A stretch of 19,080 nucleotides of DNA from an uncultured Eubacteriales bacterium (GTDB lineage: Bacteria; Bacillota; Clostridia; Christensenellales; Borkfalkiaceae): the NCBI GenBank assembly GCA_900545325.1, contig UQZE01000025.1, positions 1 through 19,080 on the forward strand, in the 5' to 3' direction. Below the pieces are notes generated by a model. The model ran no database searches, was not told the DNA's origin, and saw nothing but the letters and a program-made list of their open reading frames with translations. Positions 5,500 to 11,757 of the stretch are shown piece after piece (within the stretch, counting starts at the first letter, position 1; each line of letters starts with the position of its first letter). Made by a program: the position numbers and the translations under genes.

Positions 5500-7326
5500 T
5501 TGATAAAAAGAGAAAATTTGAGGAACGTGGCGATCATAGCGCACGTTGACCACGGCAAGACGACGCTCGTCAACGAAATGCTCAAGCAAGGAGGCATTTT
5601 CCGCGACAACCAGCAAATCCAGGACAGGGTGATGGATTCGAACGATCTGGAGCGCGAACGCGGCATCACCATACTTGCGAAAAATACCTCGGCGTTTTAC
5701 AACGGGGTAAAGATAAACATAGTGGACACGCCGGGACACGCCGATTTCGGCGGCGAAGTGGAGCGCGTGCTCAAAATGGTGAACGGCGTGCTCGTGTTGG
5801 TGGACGCCTGCGAGGGACCGATGCCGCAGACGAGGTTCGTCGTGCAGAAGGCGCTCGATCTGGGGCATAAACTCATCATCGTGGTCAATAAGATCGACCG
5901 TCCGGATGCTCGCAGCGAAGAGGTGAAGGAGGAAATACTCGAACTTCTGCTCGAACTCAACGCGACGGACGAACAGCTCATGAGCCCCATCGTGTTCTGT
6001 TCGGGAAGAAACGGCACGGCCAGCCTCGATCCGACGGCCGAAGGCGAAGACCTGAAACCGCTTTTCGACGCCATCGTCGGTCATTTCGAGCCGCAGGAGG
6101 TGGACGAGAACGGCGAATTGCAGCTGCTCGTTTCCTCCATAGATTATAACGACTACGTCGGCCGTATCGGCATAGGGCGCATCGAGCGCGGCAGGATAAA
6201 GGTAAACGACGAAGTGGCGGTGTGCAACTACAACATTGCGGGCAAGACCTCGTCGGGCAGGATCGTCGCACTCTATCAGATAGAGGGGTTAAGCCGCGTG
6301 CCCGTGGAAACGGCCATGGCGGGCGATATCGTCTGCTTTTCGGGGCTGGAAAACATCTCGATCGGCGATACCGTATGTTCCAAGATCTGCGTGGAGGCCG
6401 TGCCCTTCGTCAAAATCAGCGAACCTACGGTGGAAATGACCTTTTCGGTCAACGATTCGCCGTTCGCAGGCAAGGACGGCAAGTTCGTAACGACCAGGCA
6501 TCTGCGCGACAGGCTGTTCAAAGAACTGCTCAAAGACGTTTCCCTCCGCGTGGAGGAAACCGATTCCTCCGATTCGTACAGGGTGTGCGGCAGGGGAGAA
6601 ATGCACCTGTCCATTCTGATCGAAAACATGCGCCGCGGCGGCTACGAATTTCAGGTCGGCGCGCCCAAGGTGCTTTATAAGGAAATAGACGGCGTGAAAT
6701 GCGAGCCCGTCGAAAAACTCGTGGTGGACGTTCCCGAGGATAAGACGGGAACGGTCTTTTCCAGCATGGGCGAGCGCAAGGGCGAACTTTTGCAGATGGA
6801 AAACCTCGGTTCTCGCATCCGTTTGGAATTCGCGGTACCCGCGCGCGGGCTTTTCGGCTACAAGAGCCAGTTTCTGACCGATACCCGCGGCGAAGGCGTG
6901 TTCAACACCGTGTTTTTGGAATATCAGCCGTATAAGGGCGACATCGTGCGCAGGCAGACGGGGTCTCTCGTCGCCTTTGAAACGGGCGAGGCCGTTACTT
7001 ACGGATTGTTCAACGCGCAGGGCAGGGGAAAGCTGTTTATCGGTCCCGGAACGCCCGTCTATGAGGGCATGGTCGTGGGCGAATCGCCCAAGGCGGAGGA
7101 TATTTCCGTCAACGTGTGCAAGAAAAAACACATGACGAATATGCGCGCCGCGGGCAGCGACGACGCGCTCAGGCTGGAAAATCCCAAGATCATGAGTCTC
7201 GAAGAGGCGCTCGAATATATCAACGACGACGAACTTTTGGAAGTTACGCCGAAGAATTTGAGAATAAGAAAAAAGACGCTCGATACCGAAACCCGTCTTA
7301 AGAGAAAGGCGAAGGGACTCGAGTAA
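5500..7326 (+). CDS. typA: Ribosome-associated GTPase TypA/BipA
   Basis: A 608-residue translational GTPase related to EF-G and LepA, which binds the 70S ribosome and helps 50S assembly and stress or cold adaptation. All GTPase motifs are present: AHVDHGKT (14-21), RERGITI (effector loop), DTPGH and NKID. The TypA-specific C-terminal part is seen in RGLFGYKSQFLTDTRGEG and the basic end. Length is typical. The start is taken as TTG at 5500 because GGGAG lies eight bases upstream and the following MIKRENLRNVAIIAHVDHGK matches the family N-terminus. An in-frame TTG at 5485 overlaps that SD and is rejected. An Mrp-type ATPase follows after 14 bases, probably in the same operon. Confidence 0.96.
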   Translation: MIKRENLRNVAIIAHVDHGKTTLVNEMLKQGGIFRDNQQIQDRVMDSNDLERERGITILAKNTSAFYNGVKINIVDTPGHADFGGEVERVLKMVNGVLVLVDACEGPMPQTRFVVQKALDLGHKLIIVVNKIDRPDARSEEVKEEILELLLELNATDEQLMSPIVFCSGRNGTASLDPTAEGEDLKPLFDAIVGHFEPQEVDENGELQLLVSSIDYNDYVGRIGIGRIERGRIKVNDEVAVCNYNIAGKTSSGRIVALYQIEGLSRVPVETAMAGDIVCFSGLENISIGDTVCSKICVEAVPFVKISEPTVEMTFSVNDSPFAGKDGKFVTTRHLRDRLFKELLKDVSLRVEETDSSDSYRVCGRGEMHLSILIENMRRGGYEFQVGAPKVLYKEIDGVKCEPVEKLVVDVPEDKTGTVFSSMGERKGELLQMENLGSRIRLEFAVPARGLFGYKSQFLTDTRGEGVFNTVFLEYQPYKGDIVRRQTGSLVAFETGEAVTYGLFNAQGRGKLFIGPGTPVYEGMVVGESPKAEDISVNVCKKKHMTNMRAAGSDDALRLENPKIMSLEEALEYINDDELLEVTPKNLRIRKKTLDTETRLKRKAKGLE

Positions 7327-7340
7327 GGAAAGGTGAAAAA

Positions 7341-8183
7341 ATGAGCGAATGTACGCACGATTGTTCTACATGTAAGGAAAACTGCGGCGACAGAAAGGAA
7401 AGCCTTCTCAAAAAGCCGCACGAGCTGAGCGATATAAAGCGCGTGATCGGCGTTGTCAGCGGCAAGGGCGGCGTGGGCAAGTCCATGGTAACGGCATTAA
7501 GCGCCGTGCTCTTCAACCGCCGCGGCTATAAAACGGCGATCATGGACGCCGACGTTACGGGGCCTTCCATACCCCGCATGTTCGGGATAAAAGATAGGGC
7601 GCAGGGCAGCGAAACGGGCCTTCTGCCCGTGAAGAGCAAAACGGGCATAGAGATCATGAGCGTCAATTTGCTGCTCGAAAACGAAAGCGATCCCGTGGTG
7701 TGGCGGGGGCCCGTTATCGGGGGCGTGGTGCAGCAGTTCTGGACGGACGTAATCTGGAACGACGTGGATTTCATGTTCGTCGACATGCCTCCCGGAACGG
7801 GAGACGTGCCGCTGACGGTGTTCCAGTCCATTCCCGTGGACGGAATTATCGTGGTAACCTCTCCGCAGGAACTCGTTTCCATGATCGTGGAAAAGGCCGT
7901 CAAAATGGCGAACATGATGAACGTACCCGTGCTCGGCGTGGTGGAAAACATGAGCTACGTCGAATGTCCCGACTGCAAGAAAAAGATATTTCTTTACGGC
8001 GAGGGCAAAACGCAAAAAATATGCGAAGAATTTTCCCTGCCGCTTCTGGCAAAAATGCCGGTCGACCCCGAACTCGCAAAGCAGAGCGACCGCGGGCTGA
8101 TCGAGTTGTTCGAGGGCGGTTACCTCGACGACGCCGCAACGGTCATAGAAACGCTGATGAAAAATCTGCCCGAAAGAAAATAA
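7341..8183 (+). CDS. Mrp/NBP35-family Fe-S carrier ATPase
   Basis: A 280-residue P-loop ATPase of the Mrp/ApbC/NBP35 family, which carries Fe-S clusters to target proteins in the cytosol. The deviant Walker A motif SGKGGVGKS is at residues 40-48, the switch motif DMPPGTGD at 148-155, and the CPDC motif that holds a bridging cluster at the dimer interface at 209-212. Unusually, the N-terminus carries four cysteines (C4, C8, C11, C15; C-x3-C-x2-C-x3-C), echoing the N-terminal cluster site of NBP35 but more tightly spaced. The DUF59/MIP18 domain found at the N-terminus of many bacterial Mrp proteins is absent. The ATG has a purine-rich SD (GGAAAGG). It lies 14 bases after typA and ends at a terminator. 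Confidence 0.92.
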   Translation: MSECTHDCSTCKENCGDRKESLLKKPHELSDIKRVIGVVSGKGGVGKSMVTALSAVLFNRRGYKTAIMDADVTGPSIPRMFGIKDRAQGSETGLLPVKSKTGIEIMSVNLLLENESDPVVWRGPVIGGVVQQFWTDVIWNDVDFMFVDMPPGTGDVPLTVFQSIPVDGIIVVTSPQELVSMIVEKAVKMANMMNVPVLGVVENMSYVECPDCKKKIFLYGEGKTQKICEEFSLPLLAKMPVDPELAKQSDRGLIELFEGGYLDDAATVIETLMKNLPERK

Positions 8184-8188
8184 AGGAA

Positions 8189-8220
8189 AACGCCGCGGTT
8201 TTCAACCGCGGCGTTCTTTT
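8189..8220. terminator. Intrinsic terminator after the Mrp gene
   Basis: A 12-bp stem, AACGCCGCGGTT (8189-8200) pairing with 8204-8215, a TTC loop, then CTTTT. On the opposite strand the same hairpin is followed by TTTTCCTTT, so it may also stop transcripts from the cysteine-rich gene. Confidence 0.9.
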
Positions 8221-8231
8221 AAAAGGTAAAT

Positions 8232-8260
8232 GGCATACGGCGTCGGCCGTATGCCGTTTT
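8232..8260. terminator. Second hairpin, convergent intergenic
   Basis: A perfect 10-bp stem, GGCATACGGC (8232-8241) pairing with 8246-8255, a GTCG loop, followed on the plus strand by GTTTT. It lies between the convergent Mrp and cysteine-rich genes and is probably a backup terminator; the T-rich side on the minus strand is weak. Confidence 0.6.
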
Positions 8261-8288
8261 CGGGTGGTGCCATCAAGCGTTTGAAACG

Positions 8289-8495
8289 TTATTTGCAGCA
8301 ACCGCAGCCCGAGCCCATGAAGCCGCCGCAACCGTTGTTCTTGCATAAGCAGTAAACGAGCGCGATGGCCGCGGGAACAGCGTAGCAGCTGTTCAGAAAG
8401 CCGTTCAAGCAACCGCTTTTGCATACGCAAAGAATGAGCAGGATGATTAAAATCCAAAGGCAACAGTTATTTTGGTCAAAACAAAATCCGTTCAT
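8289..8495 (-). CDS. Cysteine-rich small membrane peptide
   Basis: A 68-residue protein with 13 cysteines (positions 5, 11, 12, 23, 25, 29, 37, 49, 51, 56, 64, 66, 67). Two hydrophobic segments are visible, about 13-25 (LWILIILLILCVC) and 38-51, and a glycine-cysteine-rich tail (GCGGFMGSGCGCC). It is a real gene: GGAGG stands seven bases before the ATG (8493-8495) and a good promoter lies upstream. Similar short peptides with a CLWIIIL-type helix and Cys/Gly-rich ends occur in Clostridia and resemble small spore-coat or surface proteins. That comparison is from general memory, not a demonstrated homology. Metal binding or disulphide cross-linking are possible roles. No spore gene is in the window. 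Confidence 0.75.
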   Translation of the reverse strand: MNGFCFDQNNCCLWILIILLILCVCKSGCLNGFLNSCYAVPAAIALVYCLCKNNGCGGFMGSGCGCCK

Positions 8496-8565
8496 AAAAT
8501 TTCCTCCGTTAATCCGCTCTTCGCCGTATGTATTTTTCTTTCGAGTTTTCCTTTCGGCGAATCGC

Positions 8566-8594
8566 TTTATACTTCATAATAAGCTTTGGGACAA
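8566..8594 (-). promoter_or_regulatory. Promoter of the cysteine-rich peptide gene
   Basis: On the minus strand TTGTCC (8594-8589), 17 bases, TATAAA (8571-8566). The leader is about 64 bases and carries a possible weak hairpin, TTCGCCG (8520-8526) with CGGCGAA (8555-8561). This looks like a sigma-A rather than a spore sigma promoter. It is divergent from the ECF operon promoter; the two -35 boxes are 28 bases apart. Confidence 0.6.
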
Positions 8595-8622
8595 AAAAAT
8601 GTTACTAACGTCCCGAATAAAC

Positions 8623-8651
8623 TTGCTAAAATCCTTAAATTATGTTAGAAT
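8623..8651 (+). promoter_or_regulatory. Promoter of the ECF-coaX-hom operon
   Basis: TTGCTA (8623-8628), 17 bases, TAGAAT (8646-8651). Expected start about 8658, leader about 97 bases ending in a strong SD (GGAGG, 8745-8749, six bases before the ATG). The stretch 8496-8754 holds only the two divergent promoters and their leaders; no known riboswitch was recognised. Confidence 0.65.
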
Positions 8652-8657
8652 TGCCAT

Positions 8658-8686
8658 GTAACGGATACCGCGCAGGATCCGATTAC
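8658..8686 (+). promoter_or_regulatory. Dyad at the transcription start of the ECF operon
   Basis: GTAACGGAT (8658-8666) faces ATCCGATTAC (8677-8686): nine pairs with one bulged A and a 10-base loop. It lies exactly at the predicted transcription start, so it could be a repressor operator, or in RNA a 5'-end hairpin stabilising the message. No T-run follows, so it is not a terminator. Confidence 0.45.
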
Positions 8687-8754
8687 GGTAAAAATTTCAT
8701 GTTTTTTGTTCATCGCAACAGATATCTTGAAAAGAATTTGATTGGAGGTAAGAA

Positions 8755-9396
8755 ATGAACAAGGAAGAAAAGAACGCTGCGCCCGCCGCGGAAGCGCCGG
8801 AGCGCGGAAAGCTGTTTACTTCGAGAAACATCGCCTGGTTTGCGATACTTCTCGCGCTCACCGTCGTTTTGCAGATATGGGGCAGCGCGATACGGATCGG
8901 CGCCAACACCGTCAATTTATCGCTCATACCCGTCGTGCTCGCGGCGATTTTGCTCGGACCGCTCGGCGGGGCGGTAACGGGTTTTGTTTCGGGCGCGGTC
9001 GTGCTTGTCTACGTGATACTCGGCGCAGAGCCGCTTTCGCTCATGATGTTCCAGGACCATCCGTTCATCACCGTTGCGTTAGTGCTCGTTAAGGGGACGG
9101 CGGCGGGCGTTGCCGCGGGGCTCATCTACAAGGCTTTTGCAAAAAAACACCCCTATGCGGGAACGTTTGCGGCGGCAGCCGCCGCGCCCGTCGTCAATAC
9201 GGGGCTGTATATCCTCGGCGCGCTTTTGATGAGCGACACCATCGCCCGTTCGGGCTTTGCGGACGGCATGTCCGCCATATACTTTCTCGTCGTCGTCGCC
9301 GCGGGGGTGAATTTTCTCATCGAATTCGCCGTCAATATGGTGGCGTCGCCCGCTGTCTTTTCGGTCATAAAAGTCGTTAAAAAACGGGTGTATTGA
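8755..9396 (+). CDS. ECF transporter S component, possibly for pantothenate
   Basis: A 213-residue integral membrane protein of the ECF_trnsprt type (PF12822-like): a substrate-binding S subunit that joins a shared energising module (EcfA, EcfA' and EcfT, encoded elsewhere) to import a vitamin. A charged cytosolic N-terminus of about 20 residues is followed by about six hydrophobic segments. The first is at 26-44, and the characteristic VNLSLIPVVLAAILLGPLGG stretch is at about 53-72. No ABC gene is nearby, as expected for a group II ECF system. The next gene is pantothenate kinase, so pantothenate (PanT role) is the best guess; other vitamins cannot be excluded. The start has GGAGG at six-base spacing. 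Confidence 0.85.
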   Translation: MNKEEKNAAPAAEAPERGKLFTSRNIAWFAILLALTVVLQIWGSAIRIGANTVNLSLIPVVLAAILLGPLGGAVTGFVSGAVVLVYVILGAEPLSLMMFQDHPFITVALVLVKGTAAGVAAGLIYKAFAKKHPYAGTFAAAAAAPVVNTGLYILGALLMSDTIARSGFADGMSAIYFLVVVAAGVNFLIEFAVNMVASPAVFSVIKVVKKRVY

Positions 9397-9482
9397 AGGT
9401 TTTCGGCAAAATTCGCGCTTTTTCGGCAGAAAAAAGCCGCGGGTATACGTTTTCATGTAAACGGAAAAGAATAAGGTGTAAT

Positions 9483-10262
9483 ATGTTGCTTGCGATCGAC
9501 GTGGGAAACACGAATATCAAATACGGCATCTTCGACGGGGCGCGGCTCGCGGCAAGTTTCCGCGTTGCCTCTCACGTCAAAAAGACGGCGGACGAATACG
9601 GCGCGGTGCTAACCAACCTTTTGGGAACGTCGGGCATAAAGCTTGCCGATATAGACGGCGTTATCCTTTCCTCCGTCATACCCTCGCTCAATTACACGAT
9701 CTGCCACATGTGCGAATATTTCTTCGGCATAAAGCCGATCGTCGTCGGGCCCGGCGTGAAAACGGGGCTGAACGTAAAGGCGGACAACCCGCGGGAAGTA
9801 GGTTCGGACGTTATCGTCAACAGCGTCGGCGCGTATAAAAAATACGGCGGGCCGGTGGTCGTTATCGACTTCGGCACGGCCACCACGTTCGACGTGATCA
9901 CCGCGAAGGGCGAGCTGGTGGGCTGCATCATCGCGCCGGGTATGAAGACCGCGCTCGAAAGCCTGGTCGCGGGCACGGCGCAGCTGCCTATGATAGAGCT
10001 GGAGGCGCCGAAGAGCGTGCTCGGCAAAAATACGGAAACTGCCATGCAGGCGGGCATCGTCTTCGGCATGGCGGGATTGGTGGAGAACATAATCAGAAAA
10101 ATACGGAAAGAAACGGGCTGGACCGATATGAAGGTCGTAGCCACGGGGGGCATGGCGAAACTGATCCGTGAGGAGGTAACCTGCATCGACGCGGTCGACA
10201 GGACGCTCACTCTGGAAGGCTTGAAGACTGTATACGACTTAAACAAAAAAGCGGAGGCATAA
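9483..10262 (+). CDS. coaX: Type III pantothenate kinase
   Basis: A 259-residue enzyme that phosphorylates pantothenate, the first step of coenzyme A synthesis, without feedback inhibition by CoA. ASKHA-fold motifs are clear: DVGNTNIKYG (6-15, phosphate 1), VGSDVIVN with the likely catalytic base D109, IDFGTATTFDVI (from 128, phosphate 2) and VVATGGMAKLI near the end (adenosine). Length is normal. The start is the ATG at 9483, giving the family N-terminus MLLAIDVGNTN, with AAGG six bases upstream; an in-frame extension back to 9393 is not supported. It is 86 bases downstream of the ECF gene and one base upstream of hom, whose SD lies in its last codons. Confidence 0.95.
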   Translation: MLLAIDVGNTNIKYGIFDGARLAASFRVASHVKKTADEYGAVLTNLLGTSGIKLADIDGVILSSVIPSLNYTICHMCEYFFGIKPIVVGPGVKTGLNVKADNPREVGSDVIVNSVGAYKKYGGPVVVIDFGTATTFDVITAKGELVGCIIAPGMKTALESLVAGTAQLPMIELEAPKSVLGKNTETAMQAGIVFGMAGLVENIIRKIRKETGWTDMKVVATGGMAKLIREEVTCIDAVDRTLTLEGLKTVYDLNKKAEA

Positions 10263-10263
10263 T

Positions 10264-11544
10264 ATGAAAAAATTGGGCGTAGCCATACTCGGTTTGGGCG
10301 TCGTTGGCGGCGGGACTTACAAAATCCTCACCGACAATAAGGAATATTTCAAAAAGACGCAGAAACTCGACATCACGGTGGAAAGCGTGCTCGAGAGAAA
10401 CAAACAGCGCGCCGTCGACCTCGGCATAGAGGAGGAAAAGATCGCTTCTTCCATAGAAGAAGTCATTTCCAACCCCGCCGTGGACGTCGTCGTCGAGGTT
10501 ATCGGCGGGATTGAACCCGCGCGGACTTTCGTTCTGAAAGCGCTGATGTCGGGCAAGACCGTGGTTACTTCCAACAAGGAACTCGTCTGCAAGCACTGGT
10601 ACGAACTCGAAGCCGAAGCGAAAAAGATGAACGCGGGGCTGCTGTTCGAGGCGAGCTGCGTCGGCGGCGTTCCCATTATCAGAACGCTCACCGAAGGCAC
10701 GCAGGCAAACCGCATACTTTCGCTCGTCGGCATTATCAACGGCACCACAAACTATATCCTTACGAAGATGGAGCAGGAGGGCAGCGATTACGAAACCGCG
10801 CTCAAAGAGGCGCAGCACTTAGGCTATGCGGAATTCAATCCGACGGCGGACGTCGAAGGGTTCGACGCGGCGTATAAGCTGTCCATACTTTCTTCCCTCG
10901 CGTTTTCCAAGCGCATACCGCTCGAAAACGTGTACCGCGAGGGGATAACCAAGATAACGAGCGAGGATATCGCCTACGGCAAGAAACTCGGCTACAAGAT
11001 AAAGCTGCTCGCCATCGGCAAGAATACGGACGCGGGCATCGAAGTGCGCGTGCACCCCGCTTTCGTGCCGAACGGTTCCATGATCGCCTCGGTCAACGAT
11101 TCTTTCAACGCCGTCAAGCTGACGGGCGACAGCGTGGGCGAGGTAATGCTTTACGGCAGGGGCGCGGGCGCGCTGCCCACGGGGAGCGCCATCGTCAGCG
11201 ATATCATTTTCGCAGGCAAGCACCCCGAGATCTCTTACGCGACCTTTGAAAACACCAAGGAAGCGGACAAAAACACCAAATTCGTCAGCGATTTCACCAC
11301 CCGTTATTTTATCCGCCTCACGGTGGAAGATAAGTCGGGCGTGCTTTCCAAGATCGCGGGCGTGTTCGCGAAATACGGCGTGAGCCTGAAAGAGGTCAAG
11401 CAGGACGTGTACAGGGAAAACGGCGTTCCGTTGGTCATCATCACGCACGACACGCAGGAATTCGCCGTGAGAAAGACGCTGGAAAAGCTGGAGGCCATGG
11501 AGGAGGTGTTCTCCGTGGACAGCCTGATCCGCGTGGAAGAATAA
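10264..11544 (+). CDS. hom: Homoserine dehydrogenase with ACT domain
   Basis: A 426-residue cytosolic enzyme that reduces aspartate semialdehyde to homoserine, the branch point to threonine and methionine. The Rossmann nucleotide-binding motif GLGVVGGGT is at residues 10-18. The catalytic domain is marked by GIINGTTNYIL and by PTADVEGFDAAYKL with D201 and the catalytic K205. A C-terminal ACT domain begins at about residue 348 (YFIRLTVEDKSGVLSKIAGVF), as in enzymes feedback-inhibited by threonine. Length is standard. A GGAGG in the last codons of coaX lies six bases before the ATG, and only one base separates the genes, so coupling is likely. It ends at a strong terminator. Confidence 0.96.
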   Translation: MKKLGVAILGLGVVGGGTYKILTDNKEYFKKTQKLDITVESVLERNKQRAVDLGIEEEKIASSIEEVISNPAVDVVVEVIGGIEPARTFVLKALMSGKTVVTSNKELVCKHWYELEAEAKKMNAGLLFEASCVGGVPIIRTLTEGTQANRILSLVGIINGTTNYILTKMEQEGSDYETALKEAQHLGYAEFNPTADVEGFDAAYKLSILSSLAFSKRIPLENVYREGITKITSEDIAYGKKLGYKIKLLAIGKNTDAGIEVRVHPAFVPNGSMIASVNDSFNAVKLTGDSVGEVMLYGRGAGALPTGSAIVSDIIFAGKHPEISYATFENTKEADKNTKFVSDFTTRYFIRLTVEDKSGVLSKIAGVFAKYGVSLKEVKQDVYRENGVPLVIITHDTQEFAVRKTLEKLEAMEEVFSVDSLIRVEE

Positions 11545-11557
11545 AATATCCTATTGC

Positions 11558-11587
11558 AGCCGCGGCGCATGCGCCGCGGCTTTTTTT
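11558..11587 (+). terminator. Strong intrinsic terminator after hom
   Basis: A palindrome with arms GCCGCGGCGC (11559-11568) and GCGCCGCGGC (11571-11580), followed by seven T. A clear rho-independent terminator ending the ECF-coaX-hom operon. Confidence 0.95.
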
Positions 11588-11592
11588 ATTTT

Positions 11593-11617
11593 AAAGCGCG
11601 GCAAAACGCGCTTTTTT
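11593..11617 (+). terminator. Second hairpin after hom
   Basis: AAAGCGCG (11593-11600) pairs with CGCGCTTT (11607-11614), with loop GCAAAA and three more T after the arm. Probably a backup terminator that isolates the next promoter from readthrough. Confidence 0.6.
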
Positions 11618-11636
11618 GCCGTAAAGGCGCATAATA

Positions 11637-11667
11637 AGGTTAACTCAAGGTAAACTTTAGGTAATTT
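11637..11667 (+). promoter_or_regulatory. Three 11-bp-spaced AGGT direct repeats upstream of a promoter
   Basis: AGGT occurs at 11637, 11648 and 11659, exactly 11 bases apart, inside longer similar units (AAGGTTAAC, AAGGTAAAC, TAGGTAATT). Direct repeats at one helical turn, 24 bases above a -35 box, are the layout used by OmpR/PhoB-type response regulators. The TTAAC-like words recall Bacillus PhoP sites. The regulator is not identified. Confidence 0.5.
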
Positions 11668-11690
11668 TCATATTTTTTTCGCAATTTAAG

Positions 11691-11719
11691 TTGACTTAGC
11701 ATAGACATAATGATAGAAT
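11691..11719 (+). promoter_or_regulatory. Promoter of the envelope two-gene cassette
   Basis: TTGACT (11691-11696), 17 bases, TAGAAT (11714-11719). Expected start about 11726. The inverted repeat TTGTAATA (11722-11729) / TATTACAA (11736-11743) covers the start site and may be an operator. The SD before the ATG at 11758 is weak (AGAGA). Confidence 0.75.
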
Positions 11720-11721
11720 AA

Positions 11722-11743
11722 TTGTAATATAAATTTATTACAA
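11722..11743 (+). promoter_or_regulatory. Inverted repeat at transcription start, possible operator
   Basis: Perfect 8-bp arms, TTGTAATA and TATTACAA, separated by six A/T bases, centred about seven bases downstream of the predicted transcription start. AT-rich arms of this size and spacing are typical of dimeric repressor sites. The RNA hairpin would be weak, which favours a DNA-level role. Confidence 0.45.
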
Positions 11744-11757
11744 AGAGATAATTTCCT

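Noticed and set aside
6289..7131. A 280-codon minus-strand open frame opposite typA
   Set aside because: It lies wholly inside an unmistakable typA gene and is a codon-bias shadow.
8658..8754. Riboswitch in the leader of the ECF operon
   Set aside because: Only one short hairpin is visible and no conserved core of TPP, FMN, cobalamin, THF, preQ1 or similar classes was recognised; kept only as a possible operator or dyad.
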